Shown here in pieces: positions 1-10,689 of a DNA stretch of 49,908 bases; the first letter of the stretch is position 1, and the number at the start of each line of letters is the position of its first letter. The translations under genes were made by a program, and so were the position numbers. The stretch is from Stentor roeselii (lineage: Eukaryota; Ciliophora; Heterotrichea; Heterotrichida; Stentoridae), in NCBI GenBank assembly GCA_006503475.1, contig RSEH01000316.1, positions 1 through 49,908 of the forward strand. Reading direction: 5' to 3'. The notes beneath the pieces were generated by a model, which was not told the DNA's origin, did not search any database, and saw only the letters and a list, made by a program, of their open reading frames with translations.

Positions 1-465
<465 letters not shown>

Positions 466-931
466 ATAAATTTAGTTAATACTCTAAAACATCTGGCGTT
501 TTTGGAAGGCTAATGTTTTTTTTTTATGGAATTTTTAATTAATTGGGAAATTAATTAGGTTTTCGATTAGATGTGATGGGTGTTTTGTGAAAGTTGATGT
601 TGTTTCACTTGAAGGGTTTTATTTTGAAAGGGTTTATTAAGTTTAAAGTAGTATTTGTTTTTCTTGAAGGGTTTTTTTTTTAAGAGTTTAGTAAGTTAAT
701 AAAGTAATGTATATTTGATTTGACTGAATATATCAATAATTCATTAAAATTTATAACAGGTAATTCTTTAGTTATTTTTACATACTTTAGTGAATTCTTG
801 ACATTGAAATGGAAGACTTGTTTATGAAAACTTAAAGTTACAGTCTTGTTCATCACAAATTTTAAATCATCCATAAATCTTATGAAAACCCAAAGAACCC
901 AGAACAAATTCTAATTTTTCATTATTATAAA
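466..931. other. Intergenic region with skew switch between tubulin and calcium channel
   Basis: No credible gene is seen in these 466 bases. The first half, downstream of tubulin, is poor in C on the plus strand. The last 150 bases before the channel start are poor in G. A 75-codon minus-strand frame at 680-907 is AT-driven and resembles nothing. The region should contain the tubulin 3' end and the channel promoter. Confidence 0.7.
608..709. repeat. Imperfect tandem duplication, period about 55 bp
   Basis: The string CTTGAAGGGTTTT at 608 recurs at 663. It is followed in both copies by similar T-rich sequence containing TTTA(T/G)TAAGTT and ending in AAAGTA. The second copy is slightly shorter and diverged. 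This looks like an old local duplication in the tubulin 3' flank; no function is apparent. Confidence 0.55.
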
Positions 932-3900
932 ATGTCTTTGAAAGGAACTATGGAATCAACAATCAAACAAAACCAGGTGATTCCAACATCAACAAACTGC
1001 CACCTAAGAGTAGATTCAAAAGTTCATCTAATGAGTATCTCATCACCAAAAGAAAAAGAATACGATCACCTAATCCAAGAAGACAGTCACCATCAAAGAG
1101 GAATCTACCAAATCAACACAATGAAAAGTCGATCACTTTCAGGAGTTTCTCATCTTTCCAAGCTAAAGAGCTACGAGCAAGAACTCGAGCAAGACCCTGT
1201 AAAAACCACTGAAAGCGACGTTCTAGAGTTAGAAAACTTCCTCCGAATTCGAATCCGAACCGATATGGAAAAAGTTGAAGAACTATCAGATGACTACCCT
1301 GCCCTCGAGTTGCGAAGAGCATTACTCCGAATCAAAAACGCTTTTTCAGAGTTGTGTCGATTGATTGTAACAAGCAGTGCTTTTCAAGTTTTAGTTATAA
1401 TGATCATACTTTTTAATACCGTGATCCTGGCATTAGAGGATCCGAAAGTAACAGACCTTCCTGAGCCTTATCATTCGATTGAACTGTTTTTTGTTTATTT
1501 TTACACTATTGAGTTTGTGTTGATGGTGGCGGCTAATGGAATTATCATGAACTCGGATTCGTACTTTAGGGACTGGTGGAATATTCTTGATTTTACGATT
1601 ATTTTAACGGCTTGGCTTAGTGCTTTCGCTGGATCGGGGTTTAGGCTTTCTGCGCTTAGGTCTTTGAGGATTTTAAGACCTTTAAGGAGTATTTCGTCTA
1701 TTAAGGGCATTAAGGCGCTTGTCTTGGCTTTGATGAATTCTATCAAGCCTTTACTTTCAGCACTTTTTATACTATTTTTCTTTATTTTCGTGTTTGCTAT
1801 TGCTGCTGTTCAGCTTTGGATGGGTCAATTACGAGGAAGATGCATGAATTTAAACACAGGATTTATAGCCAATGATGATTTTATTTGTGGATCCTCCTCT
1901 TGTGGCTTAGAAGAAGAATGTGTTTCATCTCTGAATAATCCTAATTACGGAGTGACCCACTTCGACAATATTTTCATTTCCCTTGTAACAATATTCCAAA
2001 TAATAACCTTAGAAGGTTGGACATCAATAATGATCTACACAGAAACAGGCTTCAGTACATTTTCAATCTTTTTTTACATGCCGTTGATATTCATTGCTGG
2101 AAACTTGATAATCAACTTCACTATGGCCATCATTGCAATTTCTTTTAAAGATATTTCAACTAAAATATTCGAAAGAGACTTGGAAATGGAAAAACATGAA
2201 CTTGTCACTGATTACATTTTTCAAGAAATTTATAAAAATACTGTGAAATTTGATAGAGGGACTATTCAAGAAAGAATTAATTATAAACAGTCTATTGATA
2301 GCAATGAAAGGTTTTTGGCTCATGAGGATAAAGAAGATGAAAAGGAAATTGAAGAAAAATTTGATGAGGAAATTGGAAATAAAAAAATTAAGTTTAATAA
2401 AGCGATTCATGGAAATGCAAGGTCGTCCTCGATTATGGCTGATGAATTCGAAGTTGATAATGAAAGTTATGAACAGTTTTATGATGATGATGATTTTTTT
2501 GAATCAAATTTTGTTATTGATGTTAATACTGCCTTGTCGAGAAATGGGACGATGAGGAATAGAATGGCTTTTAATAAAAAAAGCAGCTCTAATGGGATTT
2601 CTAGACTACTTGAGCCGAAATTTAGCTTTTATCCTGAATTTAAAGGACAGTCGAATATTGAGACAAATCAGATTTTGACTGATATCCACCCAGACTCAAA
2701 TCTCCAAAAAAAGCAAACTCAAGTCTATTTCCAACTACAAAGTGTAATAACCGTCAAGCATAAAACTTTAAACCTTCTAAAAAAAGATCCTTCAAGAGTA
2801 AAAAACACTCGACTAGAAATAGTAGAAACTTTTACACTATCATCAGAAAGCTTTCCAGAAATTTCTCCACCTTCAGAAAAGCCTTTGATTCCAAATGCAT
2901 CAGATTTTTCTTATCATGATTCAGGTACCAAAGACCCACTTTTGCAATACTATCGAAACAATGTAAAGAACAATTATAAAAAATACTCAGAATTCAAAAA
3001 CAAGTTTGCTTTGATGGATTATTTTTCATTAAAATACTCACGAAAAAACGCGTTTTTTTTATTGAAAGTTCATGCAAAGCCGTTTGTTTATGAAAAAAAT
3101 CAGAGTTTCTTTACGACTGAGGGTGACTGGTCAGGACAAGACGTGAATTCAGCAGACATACAGAATAACTTGCTTCTAAGTCAAAGAATGTCTCAGTTTT
3201 CTTATACTCTTTGGCACTCAGGGGCCTGGGGAATGGTTCAAAAAATTTTTTTCCCATTAAAATTTATCACAACTCATCGATTTACCAACAATTTGATGTT
3301 ATTGGCAGTTCTAATAAATACAATAGTCTTAGCTATTGATAGATACGGAATTTCTGCAGATGATGAGAAAATCCTTCAGTCAATTAACTTATTTTTCACT
3401 TATTTTTTTGCGGCAGAGCTGTTTTTAAAAATTGCCTTGTTAGGGCCTATTCAGTTTCTTCGAGACTATATGAATATCTTTGATGCTGCTGTGGTTGTTC
3501 TCAGTCTTGTTGAAATTTTTATTTTATCTGGTGGAACAAGTGCTTTCACTGCCTTTCGAGCAATCCGAATATTCAGGATATTCCGAGTTTTAAGAGTAGT
3601 GAGAATCTTCCGTTACCTGAAATCAATAGCCTTGATAGTGAACTCAATAAGTAAATCAATCTCAAACATCTCCTACTTATTTTTACTTCTAATCCTATTT
3701 CAAATAATATTCACCTTACTGAACATGCAAGTCTTCGGAGGTACTTTCGACTTTGACGAAGGGCTTCCAAGAGGAAACTTTGACAGTTTCCACTGGGCAT
3801 TTGTGACAACTTTCCAGATTCTAAGTGTCGAGAACTGGAATGACATCCTAACATCAAGTTTAAGATGCTCAATGGGTCCTTCCAGTTGTTTATTATTAAT

Positions 3901-6445
3901 TTTTTGGATCATTTTAGGAAATTTTATCCTTTTGAACCTCTTTCTTGCAATTCTTCTTGACAGCTTTGGCCAATCCGAAGAAGATGGTGACCCTGTCAAT
4001 GGAAGAAGATTCAGTACAAGAATGCAGAAAAGAATCGATGACCTTGAAAAAATGGTTGAAAGTGAAAGTGACAATTTCGATTTAAACGGTTTCAAGTTAA
4101 AAACAACTCAACTGGATTACTTGCAATGCCACAAGAGTTACTTTTTATTCTCAAAGACTAATATACTAAGAAAATCCTGTCACACCTTATCACAAAATAT
4201 AATTTTTGAGAACTTTTTACTGATTTTAATTATTTTAAACAGTTTAAAGCTGGTTTGGGATACTTATCTTTTGAACGAGCCTTCAGATTCAATAAAAAGC
4301 AAGATTTCGAATGGTCTTGACACAGCTTTTACAATTTGCTTTGATGTCGAGTTTTTAGTCAAATCAATCTCGTTTGGCTTCGTCTTGAGTTCAGACGCTT
4401 ACTTGAGGGACAACTGGAACAAGCTTGACTTTGTGATCGTTGTCATGTCGACGATTGACATCGCAATCACCAGCATCGACATTCCAGTCATCAAAGTCTT
4501 TCGAGTTCTGCGGACTTTAAGGCCTTTGAAGCTGATAAAACATAACATTTCACTCAAAATCGTTGTCCTTGCTTTACTTGAGTCAATTGTTGGAATCTTG
4601 AATGTCATGATTGTTATTGTCATGGTTTGGCTCATTTTTGCTATTCTTGGAGTTTCTTTACTTGCTGGAAAAATGCATAGTTGTTCTAATGCACTTATTG
4701 ATGATATGGATGTTTGTATTGGATCGGGGTTTGAATGGAAACAGTCAAATTATAACTTTGATAATGTCTTGCAAGCGATGATTACACTTTTTATTGTTAT
4801 GTCTCAAGAGTCATGGCCGAATCGGATGTTTGAGGGAGTCGATGCTAGAGCGGTCGGGAAGTCTCCAGTGACGAACTATAACCCGGCTATTGCGTATTTC
4901 TACATAACCTACTTAATCCTCGCCAACTTCTTCCTTGTCAACCTATTCACCGTGATAGTCTTCGACAAGTTCAACGAGGCAAAAAGAAACGAGAGCAGTT
5001 TATCCTCTCTCCTCCGTTCCAAAGAGCAGGTGCTCTGGACCGAGATCCAATCTCTAATCCTCAAATCAAAGCCCTCAGCGTCAAAGGCAAAAATAACATC
5101 AACCTTCCGTAAAAAATTCAACACTCTCTGCAAAAGTCGAACTTTCGACCTAGTGATAATGTCTTTCATCCTGATCAACATGCTATCAATGGCGATGTCC
5201 TACGAAGAAGCATCATCATCATACAACAATGCGCTGGACATCATCAGTCTTATCTGCACCCTGGTCTTTATTTCAGAAGCCATAATAAAAATCATCGGAT
5301 TAGGACTTCATTACTTCAAAAGCAACTGGAATCGATTTGACTTTGCAATTGCTTTATCATCGACCGTCGATATTATTTTAACTTATTCTCAGTCGAGGAG
5401 TGTTCCGTTTTTAAGACAAGGGCCTCAACTGGTTAGAGTTCTGAGAGTCATTCGAGTCACTCGCTTGTTGAGACTGGTGAAGTCTTTAGAGACTTTAGAG
5501 AAATTGGTTACTATTATGACTTATTCACTTCCTGCGATTTTAAATGTACTTGGATTACTTTTGCTTGTTTTTTTTATTTATGCGGTTTTAGGGTCGTTTT
5601 TGTTTAACTCTGTAGCTTCACGAGAAGGGGTTGATGATTATTTTAACTTCAGCAACTTCCATAACTCGATGATTATTCTTTGGAGGATTTCAACGGGAGA
5701 AGATTATCCAACAATAATGAGCGATTGTATCAATTACTTGAATAATTACGTTTATGTTCTTTATTTTTTGACTTTCGTTGGAATTATTGACTTTGTGGTT
5801 CTTGACCTGTTTATAACTGTCACTTTGCAGTACTTTGAAGAGTTTTACATGAATCCTTACAATTCAGTCAGTCTATTCACGGAGGACTTGAAGATCTTTA
5901 AGACTCACTGGATCTCAGAAACAAAAGATTTTAACTTCAAAATCGATAAAGATGGACTCATTTCGCTTATAGGAAAAATCGCTCTTGACTTCAAGTTTCT
6001 AAAAACTGAAGACAAAGTAAATGTCTTGAAGTTAATCGCGGTCATGAACATTGAAAGTGACATTGAAGGAAAGTTTTACTTTCACGACGTTCTTTATGCT
6101 GTCCTTCGAAGGAAGTACTCAAAAAAAATCAACAAAAGACAGTTCAAGATTGATTTCACGATAATGAGAATGGAAGACATCAAAACGAAAAGAGAACTAA
6201 AAATTCTTAGAGAAACTTACGCGAAAGGAAAATTTAAAAGTAAAACAAAACCAAGTACTTCAAGAAGAGGGACGAAAAAAATAGAAGATCAAGAAAATGG
6301 AGGTTTTTACGACACTGTTTTTTTAAAGGCTGTTTTTCTTGGGTGGAAAAAATTCGCAAGTCATTCTTCAGAGTACAACGCGGAAGTGACTCCACAGTTC
6401 AGCGACGTTGAGTACCCTGGAGACAACTCAATAGTAAACGATTAG
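932..6445 (+). CDS. Four-domain voltage-gated Ca2+ channel alpha1-like subunit
   Basis: An 1837-residue pore subunit with four six-helix repeats, like animal Cav and Paramecium ciliary Ca2+ channels. S4 voltage sensors with arginines every third residue are visible in each repeat, for example LSALRSLRILRPLRS (about 238-252), AFRAIRIFRIFRVLRVVRIFR (II), VIKVFRVLRTLRPLK (III) and LVRVLRVIRVTRLLRLVK (IV). The selectivity-filter positions read TLEGW (E361), SVENW (E967), SQESW (E1293) and TGEDY (E1590). This EEEE ring predicts Ca2+ rather than Na+ selectivity. The I-II linker (about 400-760) is long and charged. After repeat IV comes an EF-hand-like/pre-IQ stretch ending FHDVLYAVLRRKY, as in Cav and Nav tails. 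No intron is needed. Its stop is 24 bp from the stop of the convergent SET gene. A role in membrane excitability, ciliary reversal or contraction is inferred. Confidence 0.93.
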   Translation: MSLKGTMESTIKQNQVIPTSTNCHLRVDSKVHLMSISSPKEKEYDHLIQEDSHHQRGIYQINTMKSRSLSGVSHLSKLKSYEQELEQDPVKTTESDVLELENFLRIRIRTDMEKVEELSDDYPALELRRALLRIKNAFSELCRLIVTSSAFQVLVIMIILFNTVILALEDPKVTDLPEPYHSIELFFVYFYTIEFVLMVAANGIIMNSDSYFRDWWNILDFTIILTAWLSAFAGSGFRLSALRSLRILRPLRSISSIKGIKALVLALMNSIKPLLSALFILFFFIFVFAIAAVQLWMGQLRGRCMNLNTGFIANDDFICGSSSCGLEEECVSSLNNPNYGVTHFDNIFISLVTIFQIITLEGWTSIMIYTETGFSTFSIFFYMPLIFIAGNLIINFTMAIIAISFKDISTKIFERDLEMEKHELVTDYIFQEIYKNTVKFDRGTIQERINYKQSIDSNERFLAHEDKEDEKEIEEKFDEEIGNKKIKFNKAIHGNARSSSIMADEFEVDNESYEQFYDDDDFFESNFVIDVNTALSRNGTMRNRMAFNKKSSSNGISRLLEPKFSFYPEFKGQSNIETNQILTDIHPDSNLQKKQTQVYFQLQSVITVKHKTLNLLKKDPSRVKNTRLEIVETFTLSSESFPEISPPSEKPLIPNASDFSYHDSGTKDPLLQYYRNNVKNNYKKYSEFKNKFALMDYFSLKYSRKNAFFLLKVHAKPFVYEKNQSFFTTEGDWSGQDVNSADIQNNLLLSQRMSQFSYTLWHSGAWGMVQKIFFPLKFITTHRFTNNLMLLAVLINTIVLAIDRYGISADDEKILQSINLFFTYFFAAELFLKIALLGPIQFLRDYMNIFDAAVVVLSLVEIFILSGGTSAFTAFRAIRIFRIFRVLRVVRIFRYLKSIALIVNSISKSISNISYLFLLLILFQIIFTLLNMQVFGGTFDFDEGLPRGNFDSFHWAFVTTFQILSVENWNDILTSSLRCSMGPSSCLLLIFWIILGNFILLNLFLAILLDSFGQSEEDGDPVNGRRFSTRMQKRIDDLEKMVESESDNFDLNGFKLKTTQLDYLQCHKSYFLFSKTNILRKSCHTLSQNIIFENFLLILIILNSLKLVWDTYLLNEPSDSIKSKISNGLDTAFTICFDVEFLVKSISFGFVLSSDAYLRDNWNKLDFVIVVMSTIDIAITSIDIPVIKVFRVLRTLRPLKLIKHNISLKIVVLALLESIVGILNVMIVIVMVWLIFAILGVSLLAGKMHSCSNALIDDMDVCIGSGFEWKQSNYNFDNVLQAMITLFIVMSQESWPNRMFEGVDARAVGKSPVTNYNPAIAYFYITYLILANFFLVNLFTVIVFDKFNEAKRNESSLSSLLRSKEQVLWTEIQSLILKSKPSASKAKITSTFRKKFNTLCKSRTFDLVIMSFILINMLSMAMSYEEASSSYNNALDIISLICTLVFISEAIIKIIGLGLHYFKSNWNRFDFAIALSSTVDIILTYSQSRSVPFLRQGPQLVRVLRVIRVTRLLRLVKSLETLEKLVTIMTYSLPAILNVLGLLLLVFFIYAVLGSFLFNSVASREGVDDYFNFSNFHNSMIILWRISTGEDYPTIMSDCINYLNNYVYVLYFLTFVGIIDFVVLDLFITVTLQYFEEFYMNPYNSVSLFTEDLKIFKTHWISETKDFNFKIDKDGLISLIGKIALDFKFLKTEDKVNVLKLIAVMNIESDIEGKFYFHDVLYAVLRRKYSKKINKRQFKIDFTIMRMEDIKTKRELKILRETYAKGKFKSKTKPSTSRRGTKKIEDQENGGFYDTVFLKAVFLGWKKFASHSSEYNAEVTPQFSDVEYPGDNSIVND

Positions 6446-6469
6446 AATAATGTTAACTTTAATTCAATG

Positions 6470-8221
6470 CTATCTACTCGCCTCATTTTTCAAATTCGCG
6501 TAAAGGCTTCTAAGGTATTTCCTCAACGGGTAAATATTTTTAATTTCCTTTAAAGTCTTCCCAGCCATGTGGTTTTCAATGCTTCCTCCTTCCTTTAAAC
6601 CCATCAAAATCGCTTTAAGCTGATGAAGCATCGCGTTTTGCTTAGCGAGGATCTTTTTCTGCCCGACTCGATAAATCACAGCAAATTTGAGTCTTCTTGG
6701 AAGGTTTCGATGAAGTAAGTTTAAGTCTTGAGCGACAGGAGTTCCTTTGCTTTCAAGTTCAGATAAAAGGGCTAAAACTGCTTCAACTACTGAAAGTTCG
6801 ACATTGATGTTTGAAGGAGAAACTTTTAATGTTGGTTCAGTTAAATTCAGACTGTTGTAGTCGAGGTTCTTGCGGAAGTACTTTAGAAGGTCGAGGTTTA
6901 AGATGGAGGATTTGAGGATTATAAGTTCTGTCACGTCTGAGAGGCTGGCGTTTGGGAAATCAGATTTGTAAGACTTTTCTTTTATGTCTTGGATTGATAA
7001 TGGACCTACTCTTCCCATGTTGTTTGCCCAGAAGAATAGGTAATAGCTCTCGAACCAGTTGTTTTCTAGAGAAATTCCGTATTGAAGAAGCCAGTCACGA
7101 TTGCTTAGGATTTTTATTTGGTTGAAGATCTGGCTTCCTTGTTTTATACCGGTATAAGCATCAGTACTAATAACAAGATAATCCCCACTAACATGATTTT
7201 CCTCTTCCACATCCTCATCATCATCAGCAAAATCAACAATAAAAACTTCTTCCTCATCATCAGAACTTTCAAAATCATCTAAAGCCCTTTCCAATTCCCA
7301 AACAGTCTTCATCCCCTTAAACCCTTCTTTTTTCTCCAACAAAAACCTATCAAGTCTACTCTTATACCTGACAACCTCTTTGCCACTACCCTTAACAGGA
7401 CTTCCTAAAAAATCCCTAAAGTCGGCATCCTTTTCAACGACCCCCGCCCTCTGACTCAAGACATCAGCATCAAACTCTTCAAAAACCAATTCTCTATTCT
7501 CAAAATTCATAAAGTCCGCAACAGGTACAAGTTTTATCTCTCCAAAAACAACAGCCCTTGTACTTAAAGTTCTAAAACTCCAGTCAAAAGTCTGTCTTAA
7601 AAGAGTTCCAGAAGGAAAAACCTGAGAATGTTCTTCAAAAACTTCAGACAAATTTTTGAATTTTTCCTCTATCTTCAAATTCAGCTCTTCAACTGAAAAC
7701 ACCAAATGCGGGTCTTGTAATTGAGAAAGTTCATGATCAGACCAGTCAACGAGTAGTTCCAAGTCGCTGATGGCTTCGAAGTAAGTCGCCCATTTGCTCC
7801 CCGGGCCTTTGGATTTTTCATAAATAAGGAAAACTAGCAGAATGTCGAAGTCTGCCTCTGGGTGTCCTGCGAAGTGATAAGGGTGGCTTGAAAAAATCTC
7901 GCTGATTTCACTTGATTTTGCTTGTTTTGGAGAGAGGATTAGAGATGATGGAATAAATAAAAAAGCCTTGTTCGGTGGAAGGTCTATTTTAGCTCCTAAT
8001 CCTATTGTGCCTTCTTCCCAGTATGCTACTGGGAATTGAACCTGAGTAGTGATTACACTTGGCATTATTACTCCGTTTGAGGATGCCCAATTAAAAAATT
8101 TTAGGTATTTTGGGTTACTTTGGGCACGTTGGGATTTTTCTGGGTTTACTGATGGGTCTAGTGTCACTGTTAGGTCTTTTCTGGATAGGGCTCCCCCGCC
8201 GCCTTTGATTTTTGATTCCAT
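6470..8221 (-). CDS. SET-domain protein, Rubisco-LSMT/SETD3-SETD4-like lysine/histidine methyltransferase
   Basis: 583 residues. The N-terminal part follows the split SET domain of the LSMT/SETD3/SETD4 group: a start like FFNWASSNGVIMP, a GLGAKIDLPPN segment, then FDWSFRTLSTRAVVF and LVPVADFMNF. Next come a long acidic insert (around SSDDEEE) and the second SET half KILSNRDWLLQYGISLENNWFE, followed by a helical C-terminus like the LSMT substrate-binding domain. The family usually has N-H in the LADLxNH motif; here it is M-N-F, so the His is missing. The substrate cannot be predicted. The start at 8221 is preceded by CCTCTAATAAG, a motif shared with other starts in this window. Convergent with the Ca2+ channel. 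Confidence 0.8.
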   Translation of the reverse strand: MESKIKGGGGALSRKDLTVTLDPSVNPEKSQRAQSNPKYLKFFNWASSNGVIMPSVITTQVQFPVAYWEEGTIGLGAKIDLPPNKAFLFIPSSLILSPKQAKSSEISEIFSSHPYHFAGHPEADFDILLVFLIYEKSKGPGSKWATYFEAISDLELLVDWSDHELSQLQDPHLVFSVEELNLKIEEKFKNLSEVFEEHSQVFPSGTLLRQTFDWSFRTLSTRAVVFGEIKLVPVADFMNFENRELVFEEFDADVLSQRAGVVEKDADFRDFLGSPVKGSGKEVVRYKSRLDRFLLEKKEGFKGMKTVWELERALDDFESSDDEEEVFIVDFADDDEDVEEENHVSGDYLVISTDAYTGIKQGSQIFNQIKILSNRDWLLQYGISLENNWFESYYLFFWANNMGRVGPLSIQDIKEKSYKSDFPNASLSDVTELIILKSSILNLDLLKYFRKNLDYNSLNLTEPTLKVSPSNINVELSVVEAVLALLSELESKGTPVAQDLNLLHRNLPRRLKFAVIYRVGQKKILAKQNAMLHQLKAILMGLKEGGSIENHMAGKTLKEIKNIYPLRKYLRSLYANLKNEASR

Positions 8222-8561
8222 TTCTTATTAGAGGTGATTTTGATGGGTTTCTTTTTTTACTGGTGGTTGTTTGGCTTGGGTTAGGGTTAGTTGGACAGTA
8301 GTTAACTAGTTTTTTGACTGCCATGATTTTAACTTACTATATTTTTGTTAGTCCTTTTTGGTGAAGATGGGATGATGAAAAGATTGGCTTTGGGTCTTGT
8401 GTGGTATGCTTTTTACGGCAGAGAAGAAAAATAGTACTGACAGTAAATTTATGAAATTAATTAGGTATGAGAAGGCATAAATTTCGAATACTTCTCTTAA
8501 GTCCTCTGAATCCCTGACCATTCTAAAATGATCTAAATATTCCACAGGTGAATAAATATAA
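8222..8561. promoter_or_regulatory. Divergent intergenic region between SET gene and cysteine-rich gene
   Basis: 340 bases between two divergent start codons. The motif CCTCTAATAAG (minus strand, 8224-8234) lies just upstream of the SET start, and AT-rich AAATAAATATAA precedes the plus-strand start. A 65-codon minus frame at 8348-8545 begins only with GTG and is not accepted as a gene. Confidence 0.5.
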
Positions 8562-10679
8562 ATGTGGAGTCTAGTGTTCTTCTCAGTAGGGACCCTCTCT
8601 CAGAATTGTCCAACATACAGTTGCCACGAGGGAGGATTCGACATATCACCAGTATGTGGTACCTTATCCTCAGACAATAACATAATATTGCAAGCTTGCG
8701 ACAATTCAACATCAGCATTTTGTGACGTGACAGGAACGATAACAAACAACTACACCTGCACATTAAACCCTCCATTCCCCCAAAGAATTCAATACCCAGG
8801 AGAGCGTTGTTTCAGTGATTCCGACTGCATCACTCAGTCCTGCGTGGACGGGTACTGCCAAGGTCAGAACGCCGGCGGAACTTGCACAAGAAACGCTGAC
8901 TGTTCAGTGGGATACTTCTGCTCTGCAGGCTTTTACTGTGCGCCGCAAGTGAGTTACGGAGAATCCTGTTCTCATGACTACATGTGTCAAAACAACCTCG
9001 CTTGCAACAGGACTCTCTTCGACGACGGTCAATGTGTTTATTACTTCTCAATCCCTGTGGGCCAGGGGGTTGGAATGTGCATTGATATGCTTACTGAAGG
9101 GGTCTCGAATCTTTGTGCTTCTGGAACTTGCACACTTCTGTCGCCGACTGACTCGGTGGGAATTTGTTCGCCTGTTTGGTATTCACCTTCTTTAAGCTAT
9201 CCCAGGATTTGCACTAATGACTTCCAGTGCCAGGGAACTGATGGACAGGGGAACTATACGAATGGGACTTGCTCTTGTGGAATGGATATGCATGGATTTG
9301 CTTATTGTGATGCACTTAGTGGAGACCCTCCTGCACAGACTTTGCAGTATTTGTATGAACTTCATGTTAATAGCACAGGGATTATGAATTGTCATACGCA
9401 GAGAAGGTTTGAGTATGAATGTTTGTCTGGAAACTTAGGACATTCTGCACTTGGACTTGTTGATCAGATGAAATTGTTGTCGACTGATACGGCTAGGTAC
9501 CAGGGAAATGACTTTTGTGTTAAAAGTATCTTTAATCATCAGTTTTTTAATCAGGGACCTGCTGCTTATCAGTGCAAGGCTTATGGCTGTGCCTATGTAG
9601 GAGGTTGGGAAGCAGGAACCTGCATCACCTACACGCAAGGAACAAACGCATTCGCAATAAACCCTTGTTCCTCAACAAGTTCTCTCCCCTACTGCGACTA
9701 CACTAAAGCCGAGAACAACAAATGGAGAAACGTGACCTGTGGAACCAAGACAACCTTCATAGTCCGTTACCCAGGAGAATTATGCAGCCAAAACAGTGAC
9801 TGTACTTCAAACAAGTGCATAAACGGAGTATGCCAAGGAACTCTAGTAGGAGGAGCTTGTGGTTCAACAACCGAATGCGACGTGGGTCTCTTCTGCGTGA
9901 GCAAAAACTACAGATTCACCTGTCAAGCCCAGATCCCAATGTACGAATACGGATGTGGAACAGACTTCGACTGCCTTCCTTACGCAGGGTGTAAACTTCT
10001 GCCAAGTGGCCCTCCAGGCATGTGCGTGCCTTACTTTTCACTGGCCAATGGAACCGCCACAACTTGCAACAATGGCTTGTCGCTTCTTTGTACTTCTGGA
10101 GCCTGTTCAGGAACTGGCTTTTCAGGAGTCTGCACAACAGCACCTGTTTCTATTCAAGCTTTAGGAACTCCTTGCACGAGACATGGAGACTGTTCAGGAA
10201 AGAACTCTTATGGTCAGATGTTCAACGGAATGTGTACTTGTGGGTATAACAATGAAGGAAATAGATATTGTCAGCCATTCCTTGGAGACGCTCCTGGAGT
10301 CGCTTTGCTTAAGTTGATGAAGAAACATTATAAGTTAGGAGGAGGTGTTGAAAAGTGCAACTCGGCGAGAAGGTTCTCAGATGACTGTTACTCAGGGTTT
10401 GAGACGAACTATACCTGGACTTATTTGAACTACACCATGTTCCCTATGTTGGTTGGAAATGATTATTGTGTTAAACAAGTTTACACCTCGGCTTACTGGA
10501 GTGCGATTCCTGATCCTGGTCCAAACCCACCTGGTCCACCAAAACCTATTCCTACCCCGACTCCCATTCCTCCACCTTACACCCCTGGAGGTGATCCGGC
10601 AGTGATTATCGAATATGAATCTTCTTCTGATTCTTCTGCGGCTTTCCTCGTCCTCGCATGGCTTATGGCTTTAATCTAG
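8562..10679 (+). CDS. Cysteine-rich secreted/GPI-anchored surface protein with duplicated module
   Basis: 705 residues. An N-terminal hydrophobic signal peptide (MWSLVFFSVGTLSQ) is followed by two copies of a roughly 330-residue cysteine-rich module. Each module contains YPGE-x-C-x(2)-(D/N)SDC, then C-x(2-3)-G-x-CQG, a C-rich middle, CSCG/CTCGYN, an RRF-x(3)-C segment and GND(F/Y)CVK. A proline-rich linker (PDPGPNPPGPPKP) leads to a hydrophobic tail SSAAFLVLAWLMALI after small Ser residues, which is typical of a GPI-attachment signal. The single-module protein at 30858-31991 is clearly related. No enzymatic motif is seen. A cell-surface coat or adhesion role is inferred from topology only. 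The next gene starts just 10 bp after its stop. Confidence 0.8.
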   Translation: MWSLVFFSVGTLSQNCPTYSCHEGGFDISPVCGTLSSDNNIILQACDNSTSAFCDVTGTITNNYTCTLNPPFPQRIQYPGERCFSDSDCITQSCVDGYCQGQNAGGTCTRNADCSVGYFCSAGFYCAPQVSYGESCSHDYMCQNNLACNRTLFDDGQCVYYFSIPVGQGVGMCIDMLTEGVSNLCASGTCTLLSPTDSVGICSPVWYSPSLSYPRICTNDFQCQGTDGQGNYTNGTCSCGMDMHGFAYCDALSGDPPAQTLQYLYELHVNSTGIMNCHTQRRFEYECLSGNLGHSALGLVDQMKLLSTDTARYQGNDFCVKSIFNHQFFNQGPAAYQCKAYGCAYVGGWEAGTCITYTQGTNAFAINPCSSTSSLPYCDYTKAENNKWRNVTCGTKTTFIVRYPGELCSQNSDCTSNKCINGVCQGTLVGGACGSTTECDVGLFCVSKNYRFTCQAQIPMYEYGCGTDFDCLPYAGCKLLPSGPPGMCVPYFSLANGTATTCNNGLSLLCTSGACSGTGFSGVCTTAPVSIQALGTPCTRHGDCSGKNSYGQMFNGMCTCGYNNEGNRYCQPFLGDAPGVALLKLMKKHYKLGGGVEKCNSARRFSDDCYSGFETNYTWTYLNYTMFPMLVGNDYCVKQVYTSAYWSAIPDPGPNPPGPPKPIPTPTPIPPPYTPGGDPAVIIEYESSSDSSAAFLVLAWLMALI

Positions 10680-10689
10680 TAATAGGATA

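Noticed and set aside
3700-4095. 131-codon frame antisense to the Ca2+ channel
   Set aside because: It mirrors repeat II of the channel, and its composition reflects the sense codons.
8348-8545. 65-codon minus-strand frame between SET and cysteine-rich genes
   Set aside because: It begins only with GTG, is AT-driven, and lies in the divergent promoter region with no recognisable content.
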